From the NCBI RefSeq assembly GCF_003461625.1, contig NZ_QTXL01000005.1:1-64000 (forward strand): DNA of 64,000 nt. The letters run 5' to 3'. The notes below the pieces were generated by a model that made no database searches, had not been told where the DNA came from, and saw only the letters and a program-made list of their open reading frames with translations. Source of the stretch: Clostridium sp. AF15-31. Its GTDB lineage: Bacteria > Bacillota > Clostridia > Lachnospirales > Lachnospiraceae. Positions within the stretch are counted from its first letter, which is position 1. The number at the start of each line of letters is the position of its first letter. Positions 26,702-35,440 of this stretch are shown here, in pieces. A program made the position numbers and the translations under genes.

Positions 26702-27454
26702 CTATTGTGCATCTTCCGGTGTAGCTGCAGTATTCTCTGTTGTAGCCGGTTTGCTGATCAAATCATAAAATGCCCGGAATGTTTTATCTGTATCCAGAAG
26801 ATATTCTGTATTCTCTTTTACATGAACATAGATATCCTGAATATCCTTTGATGCCTTAAAGCTGTTCAGATAAGAAAGCTGTGCATTTGACAGCTCCCCA
26901 TTAGCGATCTTATATGAACCGTCCTGGTCTGTTATAATATAGAAGGTCACGATATCAAGCGGCTTTGATTCTACGTCCGCAATGTCCATATAGGACAATT
27001 CAACCACAACATATTCTCCTTCTGCATAACCATCTGCCAGATAACAGGTCGTATCTTCAAAACCTTTTAGGTATTTTGCAGAGTCTTCCAATACTGACAT
27101 ATCATCAAACTCGGTTGGATCCGTCACCAGTGACTGTAACGTTGCCTGATCACAGGCTGCTTTTGCCGTAAGATACTTACTAACCAGATCATTAATCTCT
27201 GAAACATCACTTTTCTTATATGATGCATTCTCCGGAATCGTCAGCTCAACCGTATTATTTTCTCCCGGCACAATTTTGGGTTTTCTGATAAAAAATGCGT
27301 ACACATAACAGGAACACAATAATGCAAATATCACCCAGCCGATCGCAAGCTTCATTCCAGCCCGGATCACGATCTCTCCTTCTTTTGTCTGTATATATGT
27401 ATCACCAAGAAAACTGTTTTTTTTATGATTCAATTTTCCTATGCTCCTTTTCAT
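26702..27454 (-). CDS. Unrecognised single-span membrane protein
   Basis: A 250-residue protein with a basic N-terminus, one membrane helix (about 33-51, AIGWVIFALLCSCYVYAFF) and an extracytoplasmic domain. The outer part (about 80-225) resembles a small NTF2-like or cystatin-like alpha/beta fold, with SKYLTAKAACDQATLQSLV and DQDGSYKIANGEL, and ends in a Thr/Ala-rich tail. I recall proteins of this layout in Lachnospiraceae but no assigned function. Flanked by a terminator and a tRNA gene, it appears to be transcribed alone. Confidence 0.7.
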   Translation of the reverse strand: MKRSIGKLNHKKNSFLGDTYIQTKEGEIVIRAGMKLAIGWVIFALLCSCYVYAFFIRKPKIVPGENNTVELTIPENASYKKSDVSEINDLVSKYLTAKAACDQATLQSLVTDPTEFDDMSVLEDSAKYLKGFEDTTCYLADGYAEGEYVVVELSYMDIADVESKPLDIVTFYIITDQDGSYKIANGELSNAQLSYLNSFKASKDIQDIYVHVKENTEYLLDTDKTFRAFYDLISKPATTENTAATPEDAQ

Positions 27455-27548
27455 ATTTTATATCGACAAAATTCTACCATTCTGTTCTGTATTTTGCAAG
27501 TTCATCCAGGAAGTATTCATAATTCAGCGAAGAAATACAAGAAAATAT

Positions 27549-27577
27549 TTGATTATTTCAGCGAAATATTGTATTAT
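27549..27577 (+). promoter_or_regulatory. Promoter of the tRNA-Arg gene
   Basis: TTGATT (27549-27554), 17-base spacer, TATTAT (27572-27577), ending 11 bases before the tRNA. Confidence 0.7.
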
Positions 27578-27588
27578 ATATAAGTCAT

Positions 27589-27660
27589 GCACCAGTAGCT
27601 CAGTGGATAGAGCAACGGCCTCCGGAGCCGTGTGCGGTGGTTCGATTCCACTCTGGTGCA
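27589..27660 (+). tRNA. tRNA-Arg, anticodon CCG
   Basis: A complete 72-base cloverleaf: acceptor stem GCACCAG with CTGGTGC, discriminator A at 27660, D-arm GCTC/GAGC, anticodon stem ACGGC/GCCGT with loop CTCCGGA (anticodon CCG, reading CGG), and T-arm with TTCGATT. The 3' CCA is not encoded. The gene stands alone between a promoter and a terminator. Confidence 0.95.
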
Positions 27661-27675
27661 TATTTTTTATGCATA

Positions 27676-27720
27676 AAAATACCGGCAGCCACTTAAAAGG
27701 AATGTGGCTGCCGGTATTTT
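27676..27720. terminator. Bidirectional terminator between tRNA-Arg and the purine permease
   Basis: Perfect 17-bp inverted repeat AAAATACCGGCAGCCAC (27676-27692) with its complement at 27704-27720, loop of 11 bases. It can end both the tRNA transcript and the minus-strand permease. Confidence 0.92.
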
Positions 27721-27743
27721 CTTTTAATAAAATGATGATATTT

Positions 27744-29198
27744 TTACATTGTAACAAAGATGAACTTTACAACGAATAACGCTGCGATGATCGTTACAAC
27801 GATATCTTTCTTCTTGTAGTTACCTGTGAATAAGGTAATCAGAACGTATGAAATTGATCCTACACCGATACCATTTGAGATAGAATAGGTTAATGGGATC
27901 ATAAGGAAAGTAAGGAACGCAGGAACTGCTGAACGCATATCATCCATATCGATCTTGGCAAAGTTCTTAGCCATTAATACACCTACAAAGATCAGTGCCG
28001 GAGCTGTTGCACATGTTGGGATCACACCTGCGATTGGGCTTAAGAACAGACATACTGCGAAGCAGGCTGCTGTAACTAAACTTGCAAGACCTGTTCTACC
28101 ACCTGCTGCGATACCGGATGCAGACTCAACGAAGGTTGTACATGTCGATGTACCAAGAATAGCACCTGCTGCTGTACCGATAGAGTCGCACATCATACTC
28201 TTATCTAAGTTGATCGGGTCACCATTCTCATCTAACATATTTGCCTGTGATGCGGTTCCATATAAGGTTCCGATCGTATCAAACATATCTACCAGACAGA
28301 ATGCAACGATCAGCATGATACCTGAGAACACGCCACCAACATATGGGCTTTCAAATGCATTTCTCCATGCATCCGCCTTGAAGCATCCAAGGAAACCGAT
28401 CTCGCCAAAGTCTTTGAAAGACTGACCGATGCTGGATACATCAAAAGATGGTGTCTCCAGATTAAATACATAATAAAGAACTGTGGAAACAATGATACCG
28501 ATTACGATATTTCCCTTTACATTTAACTTTGCAAGTACTGCGATCAGGATAATACCGATGATAGTTACAACCGGTGGAATAACTGCTTTCCATGCAGCTG
28601 CCGGTGTCTCTGCGCCTGAAATTGCTCCATGGAAATCAAAGATCTGTACCAGTGTATACTTATTCGCCTGTACAAGACCTGAACCCTTTAAACCAACCAA
28701 TGCGATGAACAAACCGATACCGGCCGGTATTGATTTCTTCAGACATTCCGGCATGGCTGTCGCAATGTACTTACGAAGTCCGGTTACGGACAGGATCAGG
28801 AATACAATACCTGATAACAAGATGATAACAAGACCTGACTGATAACCTTCAATCACGCTGCAGCCTGCAAAGAATGCACCGGATACAAATGAGGTACAGA
28901 AGAATGAATTCAGTCCCATACCACATGCCTGTGCATACGGCATTCTGGCAAGGAATGCCATAAGAAGTGTACCGATAACAGCCACAAGAACGGATGCGAT
29001 AAATACTGCATTCCAAACCCTGCCTACTTCTACTGCGCTTGCGCCTTCTGCAACAAGCCATCCAGCCTTACCATCTGCTGCTACCTGATTTGGGTTTACC
29101 AGGACAATGTATGCCATGGCAAAAAATGTTGTGAGTCCGGCCATAATCTCTGTACGAACATTAGAACCGCGCTCTGAAATGTGGAAAAATTTATCCAT
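27744..29198 (-). CDS. NCS2-family purine permease
   Basis: Cytoplasmic-membrane nucleobase importer, 484 residues with about 12-14 helices. It looks like the AzgA/GhxP (adenine/guanine/hypoxanthine) branch: N-terminus ERGSNVRTEIMAGLTTFFAMAYI, the VNPNQ segment and the central DMFDTIGTLYG and TSTCTTFVESASG motifs. The precise base is not determined. A hairpin lies upstream in the 29.23-29.28 kb gap, but I see no classical purine riboswitch. Confidence 0.92.
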   Translation of the reverse strand: MDKFFHISERGSNVRTEIMAGLTTFFAMAYIVLVNPNQVAADGKAGWLVAEGASAVEVGRVWNAVFIASVLVAVIGTLLMAFLARMPYAQACGMGLNSFFCTSFVSGAFFAGCSVIEGYQSGLVIILLSGIVFLILSVTGLRKYIATAMPECLKKSIPAGIGLFIALVGLKGSGLVQANKYTLVQIFDFHGAISGAETPAAAWKAVIPPVVTIIGIILIAVLAKLNVKGNIVIGIIVSTVLYYVFNLETPSFDVSSIGQSFKDFGEIGFLGCFKADAWRNAFESPYVGGVFSGIMLIVAFCLVDMFDTIGTLYGTASQANMLDENGDPINLDKSMMCDSIGTAAGAILGTSTCTTFVESASGIAAGGRTGLASLVTAACFAVCLFLSPIAGVIPTCATAPALIFVGVLMAKNFAKIDMDDMRSAVPAFLTFLMIPLTYSISNGIGVGSISYVLITLFTGNYKKKDIVVTIIAALFVVKFIFVTM

Positions 29199-29230
29199 AT
29201 TTCCCTTCCTTTCTTTTGTTTATTCTTATT

Positions 29231-29281
29231 AAAAGCATTGGTTGTCTACCTGTCCCTCACTACAGGTATATGCCATGCTTT
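29231..29281 (-). terminator. Branched hairpin between the HAD gene and the purine permease
   Basis: Outer stem AAAGCAT (29232-29238) with ATGCTTT (29275-29281), extended by GG/CC across a bulge, and inner stem ACCTGT (29248-29253) with ACAGGT (29262-29267). It begins 23 bases after the HAD stop. It may be that gene's terminator or a leader structure of the permease; the T-tract on the minus strand is only four bases. Confidence 0.45.
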
Positions 29282-29303
29282 ATAATCAAAATTCTGTGTG
29301 CCG

Positions 29304-30122
29304 TTACCGCACTGTTTCTTCCAGGAATTCGGCAACACTGTCATCCAGATAATCACCGATCACAAGATCCGCCGCTTCCTTGCAACACTCTGTCGCATTT
29401 AAAACCGCAACACCAAGTCCGGCTTCTGCTAACATCTCACTGTCATTATCTCCATCGCCGAAAGCAATTGTTTCTTCCATTGATATTCCAAGGAATCGTA
29501 AAATTTCCTTTAACCCATTATGTTTGCCGGAATGACGATCAGATATCTCGATCAATCGCGGCGCTCCGGATGTTACATAAACAGTATGGATATTTTGTGT
29601 TAATTCATGCATGATACGGTATTTTTTCTCTGTCGGTCCTACAATCGAAATCGAATCCAACTCCGTATTATGCTGTAAAATAAACTGCCTTATATCAGGC
29701 ACCGGCGTTCTGGTGCTTCTTACATAAGCACTGATATCCTCTGACTCTCCAAAATTCATTGGATTCTCATAATATATCTCAGATGTATATCCTCTACCGT
29801 CTATAAAACATTCAAAGAATACATCTTTATCCGTAAACAGATCAAATATCTGCTCCGGTACTTCCGGTCGTAATTTTAAATTATATACTGAATGATCATC
29901 TGATAAATCATAGATTGCTGCCCCATTGGATGTGATCGCATACCGGACACCCCGAATCTCCCGGATGCATTCTGGAATGGAATAAACAGATCTTCCACTT
30001 GCCGGAATAAAAATAACGTGGCTGTCTGCCAGTTTTTCAAGAACTTCCTTTGTTCTATGGGAAATCCCATCCCGTCTTAAAATCGTTCTGTCCAAATCTG
30101 AAACCACGCATCTGTACTTCAT
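29304..30122 (-). CDS. Cof-type HAD-superfamily hydrolase
   Basis: Soluble phosphatase, HAD subfamily IIB. Motif I is DLDRTIL near the N-terminus, and the C-terminal metal motif is GDGDNDSEML, followed by AEAGLGVAVLNA. A cap domain occupies about residues 85-190. Substrates of this group are usually sugar or nucleotide phosphates; the specific one is not evident. I prefer the ATG at 30122, with GAGG eight bases before it, to the ATG at 30155, which lacks a good ribosome binding site. Confidence 0.9.
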   Translation of the reverse strand: MKYRCVVSDLDRTILRRDGISHRTKEVLEKLADSHVIFIPASGRSVYSIPECIREIRGVRYAITSNGAAIYDLSDDHSVYNLKLRPEVPEQIFDLFTDKDVFFECFIDGRGYTSEIYYENPMNFGESEDISAYVRSTRTPVPDIRQFILQHNTELDSISIVGPTEKKYRIMHELTQNIHTVYVTSGAPRLIEISDRHSGKHNGLKEILRFLGISMEETIAFGDGDNDSEMLAEAGLGVAVLNATECCKEAADLVIGDYLDDSVAEFLEETVR

Positions 30123-30249
30123 CTGCTTTTCCTCTGTTTTCGAATTTACTTTCATATGTTACCATATTTCGTAAGGGAAATAAAGATATTATAAACTTTT
30201 TTTACATAAATACAGAAAAAGGGGCTATTTTCATTACATTTTTACCCAG

Positions 30250-30277
30250 TTGTATAAAAACTGTGATAAAATAAATA
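30250..30277 (+). promoter_or_regulatory. Possible promoter of the TetR-type gene
   Basis: TTGTAT (30250-30255), 16-base spacer, TAAATA (30272-30277), about 20 bases before the start. Confidence 0.45.
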
Positions 30278-30298
30278 CACATCAGAAAGGAGACCACT

Positions 30299-30877
30299 AT
30301 GTTGCATGAAATATCCGATGAACGCTACTGCTTTATTGAAGATACCATTTGTGATGCATTTTTATTGGTATTGAAAGAAAAAGGAATAGAAAAAATAACC
30401 GTGACCGACATCATAAAAAGAGCCGGAATTGTTCGCAGTACATTCTATAACCACTACGAAAATATTCCAGCTCTTATAACTGCTGTTGAAGATAAAACTA
30501 TCCAGGATATTTTCACCCTCATGGAAGACTTTCATCCTGAAAACAATCAGGATATATGCAAATCTTTCTTTCTGACAATTTGTAATTATACCAAAACGAA
30601 TCCGTTTCTGGCAAATATTCTCCGGAGTCCAAGAGGCGATGAATTCTTTGAAAAGGCTTTAACTATGTTCCATCGTTATGTAACAGATGCCACCCTGAAA
30701 ACAACGCCTTCCATGCACTCCAAAGAAGAGGTCTCATATATGATCGCATGCAGCATTGGCAGTACCTTGGGTGTTCTCCATAAATGGACAAGAGAAAATT
30801 TTGAGAGTTCCGAAGAAATCATTGCCGGAATACTGACACAGTCATTTCTCACAGGTATACTTCCTTATCTGTCTTAA
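30299..30877 (+). CDS. TetR/AcrR-family transcriptional regulator
   Basis: A 192-residue regulator. The N-terminal helix-turn-helix is clear: KEKGIEKITVTDIIKRAGIVRSTFYNHYENI. The C-terminal half (about 70-190) is the ligand-binding region. AGGAG lies about eight bases before the ATG. It is convergent with the adenylation-domain gene and overlaps its end by four bases. Its position suggests control of the condensation/carrier/adenylation genes, although their promoter is about 3.5 kb away on the other side. Confidence 0.9.
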   Translation: MLHEISDERYCFIEDTICDAFLLVLKEKGIEKITVTDIIKRAGIVRSTFYNHYENIPALITAVEDKTIQDIFTLMEDFHPENNQDICKSFFLTICNYTKTNPFLANILRSPRGDEFFEKALTMFHRYVTDATLKTTPSMHSKEEVSYMIACSIGSTLGVLHKWTRENFESSEEIIAGILTQSFLTGILPYLS

Positions 30878-32418
30878 AGTGCTTCATCAATCAGAACTTC
30901 CTGCCTTTTTATCTTCTTAGTCGCACTCTTGATAAATGGATATTTACGAATAATCAACCCCGTAATCCGACGATAGGTCGGCTGCGTATTATTATAACTG
31001 TCGATAAATGCCTGAAGCTCTGATCTGATTGTTTCCTCGTTCATCCGTTTTGCCGAGACAGCATCCTGATCCGGATAGATCCTTGCAATAAGACCATTGT
31101 TCTCTCCTGTCACAATCACCTCCCCCACCAACTTTCCAAGAGCCAGCTTATTTTCTATTTCCTCCGGTGATATATTTTCTCCGTTTGAAAGAATGATCAG
31201 ATTCTTTATTCTTCCATTTATAAATAAGAATCCATCTTTATCCAGATATCCTTTATCTCCTGTATGCAGCCATCCACCTCTTAAGGCTTCTGCAGTCTCT
31301 TCCGGCATCTGATAATAACCCTTCATAACGCTACTGCCTCGTACCAGAATCTCACCATCCTCAAAAGAAATCTCAACATTGGAAAGCGGTCGTCCTATAG
31401 AACCGGCCTTATGATCTTCCGGTACATTGCTGCTGATGACAGGCGAACATTCCGACATTCCATATCCCTCATAAATATTTACACCATATTCTGCAAATTT
31501 CTCAATATAAAACGGATCCAGATGTGCTCCACCTGTAAATATTGTTTTCAGCTTTCCCCCAAATGCCTTGGCTGCAACTATTTTCTTTGGGATCAAAGGG
31601 TTCATTGCCGAAAGACGTTTGTAAATTGTTTCTACCATCAAAGGTACCATCAACATGATATCAGGATGAAAGACGCCCATATTTTTTACCATATGCAACA
31701 GAGAATCATTGATACATACCGTTGCTCCAAAGGAAAAACCCTTGAGCCAATCCATAACAAGGCAAAATGCATGATGAATCGGTAAAACACTTAATACTAT
31801 GGTTCCGGGATCTGCAGTATAATTAACAGATTTTACATTTTCTGCCAGATTTCTCTGTGTCAGCATAACACCTTTACTTTTTCCTGTAGTTCCGGAGGTG
31901 AAAATAATCGTAGCAATATCTTCCGGATCCGGTGCTGCAAAATCATCTGTACCGTTTATACCTGACGTCATTAATTCTGCTACAGATGCAACTTTTTTCT
32001 GATTTGTTTCGATGTTTTCTTCCTGTAATATCCAGATTTTTTTCAGTTTTGGACATTCCTCCAGTATCCGTTCCGACAAGGTCTGAATTTTAGGACTTAA
32101 AAAGAGTGCTTCCGCATCTGAACGATTCAGAAGATCTATCAAATCCTCTACCGGAAGTCCTGCATCAAGAGGAACGGCTACTGCCTGACCTGTTATAATT
32201 CCCAGATAAGCTTCTATCCATTCCACAGAACTACTACCGATCAATGCTATGTGCTTTCCCTGAAAGCTTTCCTCACACAATCCTTTTCTGACAGACTTGG
32301 CATTCTCCATCAGCTCCCGGTAGCTTCTATCACAGATTTCCTTTTTCTTCAACCATTTTACTGCCTTTATTTCTGAAAACTTTTTTTCGCTTTCTTCCAA
32401 AATATCACGAATTAACAT
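30874..32418 (-). CDS. AMP-forming acyl/aminoacyl ligase (adenylation enzyme)
   Basis: Activates a carboxylic acid as the acyl-AMP and probably loads it onto the carrier protein encoded just upstream. ANL-family motifs are intact: P-loop TSGTTGKSKG (174-183), YGMSECSPV, GWLHTGDKGYLDKDG, GRIKNLIILSNGENISP, and the C-terminal catalytic Lys region ATKKIKRQEV. The overall look is of a fatty-acyl-AMP/CoA ligase rather than an amino-acid adenylation domain. 514 residues, complete. GGAGG is 11 bases before the ATG. Confidence 0.9.
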   Translation of the reverse strand: MLIRDILEESEKKFSEIKAVKWLKKKEICDRSYRELMENAKSVRKGLCEESFQGKHIALIGSSSVEWIEAYLGIITGQAVAVPLDAGLPVEDLIDLLNRSDAEALFLSPKIQTLSERILEECPKLKKIWILQEENIETNQKKVASVAELMTSGINGTDDFAAPDPEDIATIIFTSGTTGKSKGVMLTQRNLAENVKSVNYTADPGTIVLSVLPIHHAFCLVMDWLKGFSFGATVCINDSLLHMVKNMGVFHPDIMLMVPLMVETIYKRLSAMNPLIPKKIVAAKAFGGKLKTIFTGGAHLDPFYIEKFAEYGVNIYEGYGMSECSPVISSNVPEDHKAGSIGRPLSNVEISFEDGEILVRGSSVMKGYYQMPEETAEALRGGWLHTGDKGYLDKDGFLFINGRIKNLIILSNGENISPEEIENKLALGKLVGEVIVTGENNGLIARIYPDQDAVSAKRMNEETIRSELQAFIDSYNNTQPTYRRITGLIIRKYPFIKSATKKIKRQEVLIDEAL

Positions 32419-32472
32419 ATCTTATTATACCTCCGCACATACTTGCTGCGATCATATACTTATATTCTCTGA

Positions 32473-32715
32473 TTATACAGTTTCCTGCTGTAATCGCTCT
32501 AACAGATCAAGTGCTTCTACAATTGTGAATACATGCAGTGCATCGTCTTCCTCCAGTTCAATGTCAAATGTGTCTTCGATTTCTCCCAAGAAAGACATAA
32601 AATCAAGCGAACTAAAGCCCAGATCTTCTCTGAACTTCATATTGTTTGTCATCTCCTCCGGCTTAACATCACAATACTGTGCTATGATTTTCTTAAATTG
32701 CATTTCCTGTGTCAT
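32473..32715 (-). CDS. Stand-alone acyl/peptidyl carrier protein
   Basis: An 80-residue acidic carrier protein. Ser36 in DLGFSSLDF is the likely phosphopantetheine site. The sequence resembles primary ACPs but is encoded away from fatty-acid genes and between a ligase and a condensation-type enzyme, so it is probably dedicated to that pathway. AGGAG is about ten bases before the ATG. Confidence 0.92.
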   Translation of the reverse strand: MTQEMQFKKIIAQYCDVKPEEMTNNMKFREDLGFSSLDFMSFLGEIEDTFDIELEEDDALHVFTIVEALDLLERLQQETV

Positions 32716-32742
32716 AATAATTTCTCCTTTATATGTTTTATT

Positions 32743-34131
32743 TTATACCTGTTCCATGATTTCTCCGATACTCATATCAGGTTCCGCGATTCCTTTAAAC
32801 AGTATCCGCATCATATAGTAATATAACAATTCCATATCATGTTCTGCCAAATGTGCGGTCTGGTAATGATATGAAAAATTCATACCTCCATTATCTGTAT
32901 GAGATACTGTCAGATACATTTTCTTTGTAGCTGCACCATTTGCAAACCATTTTGCATGCTGTGGAATTTGTACCAGATGAGGATTATCCAATTTTACCGG
33001 CATCGGCTGATAAGTAAGGTAACAGCTTTCATAGGCTGTATTCTTCGGTGTATGATATCGTTTCTGCATCTCCTCTCTGATCAACGCCGGATCATAGTTA
33101 CTGTGCATATAGATCCGATTCTGCATATTCTGGATCTCATATGCTGCAGACAGGAAATCAGTATCTGCCGAAATCACAGTTCTACATGGAAACATAATAG
33201 TCCGACTACCACCGGAGGTCCATTCATCATGGGTAGATCGTCTTGAAATGAAATTTTCTATCGTAATATCTTCCTGTCCATGATTCATCTTTGACAGATA
33301 TGTACGAATACCAAGCAACAACAGATTTGTCATTGAAAGCTGATGGTTCATACAAAAATCTATCAGGTTTTTCGTTGGCTCCGGCTCCAGTTGATAATCC
33401 TTTACTGCCACAAACAACTGATCTAATTCTATATCGGCAGCCCTGAGTGTTTTATTCCTATGTAACTTTCTTGATGCTTCCAGTACATCTAAACCCTGGA
33501 TATCAGAATAAAGGGGTTCCCCCCATGCATCCAGCTGATCATCCCAGAACTTTTTATCTTTGGCAAAACGTTTTTCATTATTTGCACGATTCAGATCTTT
33601 AACCAGCACTTCCTCAAAATCAGCTAACTTCTGCGGATATGGTGTATTGAATTTATAATGCGTATATAGCTGCATCAGATCATTGATCATCACAACCAGT
33701 CCACAGGAATCAATCAATCTATGATCCATATGGATGAAGAAACCATTATATCCATCCGGCAGTTTTACCATCACTATATCGCAAAGCGGAATATCATCTC
33801 CGTCAAATGTCTCATATGCCCACTGCTGCATTAGATTGTCTGCTTCTTCCATACGCATTCCTGATAAATCTTTTAAAGGAATGTCACGGGTCTCTTTTTC
33901 AGTCAGATATTGCTTCACATCACCATTTTTATCACGTTTCGTAAAACGAATACGCATACATCCATATCTCTCATATTCCAACTGAATACATTTTTTTAAA
34001 AGCCCGAAATCCAGTTCTGCTTTTAAAGATGCCACAACACTGACACCGGACACCTGCTGTGTTTTATATTTTTTTATCCAGTCATCATGCATTTTTTGTG
34101 CTGCTGTTAAGGGATATTGTTTCATCATCAT
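32743..34131 (-). CDS. Stand-alone condensation-domain acyltransferase
   Basis: About 462 residues with the NRPS condensation / alcohol acyltransferase fold. The active-site motif HHxxxDG is present as DHRLIDS (residues 136-142): the second, catalytic His137 and Asp141 are kept, while the first His and the Gly are replaced. The later block RTIMFPCRTVIS and a C-terminal NFSYHYQTAHL fit the second half of the fold. It should join an acyl group from the carrier protein to an amine or alcohol acceptor. Start chosen at the ATG at 34131 behind GGAGG; the open frame continues to 34173. Confidence 0.82.
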   Translation of the reverse strand: MMMKQYPLTAAQKMHDDWIKKYKTQQVSGVSVVASLKAELDFGLLKKCIQLEYERYGCMRIRFTKRDKNGDVKQYLTEKETRDIPLKDLSGMRMEEADNLMQQWAYETFDGDDIPLCDIVMVKLPDGYNGFFIHMDHRLIDSCGLVVMINDLMQLYTHYKFNTPYPQKLADFEEVLVKDLNRANNEKRFAKDKKFWDDQLDAWGEPLYSDIQGLDVLEASRKLHRNKTLRAADIELDQLFVAVKDYQLEPEPTKNLIDFCMNHQLSMTNLLLLGIRTYLSKMNHGQEDITIENFISRRSTHDEWTSGGSRTIMFPCRTVISADTDFLSAAYEIQNMQNRIYMHSNYDPALIREEMQKRYHTPKNTAYESCYLTYQPMPVKLDNPHLVQIPQHAKWFANGAATKKMYLTVSHTDNGGMNFSYHYQTAHLAEHDMELLYYYMMRILFKGIAEPDMSIGEIMEQV

Positions 34132-34279
34132 GGATAACCTCCTGTATTCTTTATTCTTTTGTGAACTTATCACATTTCATTTTTGAATTCCACCCCTTGT
34201 ACAACTTAACAAACACTTTATATGAAATTGACCGAAACTTTAAAAGTAATCTATAGATCAGAATTATCCTGATATAAAA

Positions 34280-34327
34280 ATCCCCCTTAAACAGATTCGG
34301 CATTTACCTTATCTGCTTAAGAGGGAT
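34280..34327 (-). terminator. Intrinsic terminator after the hydrolase gene
   Basis: A 17-base stem with two mismatches between 34280-34296 (ATCCCCCTTAAACAGAT) and 34311-34327 (ATCTGCTTAAGAGGGAT). On the minus strand it is followed by TTTTTATATC. It separates the hydrolase from the condensation gene, so the latter needs its own promoter. Confidence 0.8.
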
Positions 34328-34351
34328 CCTGTTACTTCCGGTGATTCTATT

Positions 34352-35335
34352 TTAATTATCATATTTATCAAAAAAATCAAGCAGCTTTTGTCGGTAAAGC
34401 CCCGGAGCTGCATATGGCGCACATAGATGCCGTGCTTCCGGTATAATGACCAGTTCTTTGGGAGCACCGCATAATGCATAATTATATACAGAATTCTCCG
34501 GAACTACATAGGTATCTGCTTCCCCATGAAAAAACAAAACCGGACGTTTATTTTTCTTCATTGCTTCTATCGTATCAGCATCACTCATACGAAATCGGCC
34601 AAACATCCTGCAAAACAGATCTACACGAAACAAAAGCAGCTCTACCCAGCCCAAATGGAACCAGTTAGCTGCGATATCCTGAAGCTGACGCTTCATCGAG
34701 CAAAATCCACAATCTGCAATCAAGCCTTTCACTTCTTCCGGCAGTTTATGTCCGGAAGCCATAAGCACCGCCGCAGCCCCCATGGATTCTCCATAAAGAT
34801 AGATTGGGAGCTTCTCTCTGTTTCTTGCAGCAATATAATAACTCCATTGCTGTACATCCCATTGCTCTTTTGCACCAAATGTAATATATTCACCCTCGCT
34901 CAAACCGCAGCATCTCTGATCAATAAACAATAAATTACACGCATTCTCATGAAGGAAACGTGCTGTATATGCAAAATCGCCAAAGCCGCTACCTTTATAT
35001 CCATGACTTAACAAAACAAAACGTTTCGCTTCTTTTGTCGGAAGATAATAAGCATGCAGATACAGTCCATCTCTGCTTCTGATAAAGCAATCCTTCATCT
35101 GCTGTTCAGCACACCACAGTTTTCCTTCTTCATATTCTTTTTCATATTTGTCTCTTGGATGATTTTTCTTTATATGAGACAGTTGAAACCATTTCCTTTT
35201 TTTCTGTCGTTTTTTCCCTTTGCAACGAACAAGCATATCAAAGAAAGACCAACCAAATGCAACAAACAGACCAAATGCACCGGCTGTTATTTCCAGTAAT
35301 CTTAATATTTTCTGCTTATTCCCTGTATCATTCAT
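34352..35335 (-). CDS. Alpha/beta hydrolase, membrane-anchored
   Basis: About 327 residues. It has an N-terminal membrane helix (about 12-32, ITAGAFGLFVAFGWSFFDML) and an alpha/beta-hydrolase domain with the nucleophile elbow YGESMGAAAVLMA and C-terminal Asp (GEADTYVV) and His (EARHLCAP). Also seen is LLSHGYKGSG for the oxyanion region. It resembles the bacterial FrsA/YqkD-type esterase group. It is separated from the condensation gene cluster by a terminator, so a joint role is only possible. ATG at 35335 chosen; the frame is open to 35434 across the tsf terminator. Confidence 0.85.
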   Translation of the reverse strand: MNDTGNKQKILRLLEITAGAFGLFVAFGWSFFDMLVRCKGKKRQKKRKWFQLSHIKKNHPRDKYEKEYEEGKLWCAEQQMKDCFIRSRDGLYLHAYYLPTKEAKRFVLLSHGYKGSGFGDFAYTARFLHENACNLLFIDQRCCGLSEGEYITFGAKEQWDVQQWSYYIAARNREKLPIYLYGESMGAAAVLMASGHKLPEEVKGLIADCGFCSMKRQLQDIAANWFHLGWVELLLFRVDLFCRMFGRFRMSDADTIEAMKKNKRPVLFFHGEADTYVVPENSVYNYALCGAPKELVIIPEARHLCAPYAAPGLYRQKLLDFFDKYDN

Positions 35336-35378
35336 AATCGTTATCTTCTCCGCTTCTTTTTCGCGTATTTGTAAAACA

Positions 35379-35407
35379 GCCCTTGAAAACATAATGTTTT
35401 CAAGGGC
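35379..35407 (-). terminator. Terminator of the rpsB-tsf operon
   Basis: Perfect 12-bp stem GCCCTTGAAAAC (35379-35390) with GTTTTCAAGGGC (35396-35407) and a five-base loop. On the minus strand it is followed by TGTTTTAC. It lies 34 bases beyond the tsf stop. Confidence 0.85.
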
Positions 35408-35440
35408 TTGAAATACTTTATTATCATTCAACAAATAAAA

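Noticed and set aside
34352..35335. Thioesterase partner of the condensation/carrier gene set
   Set aside because: It has a membrane anchor and its own terminator at 34280-34327, so a shared transcript is not supported.
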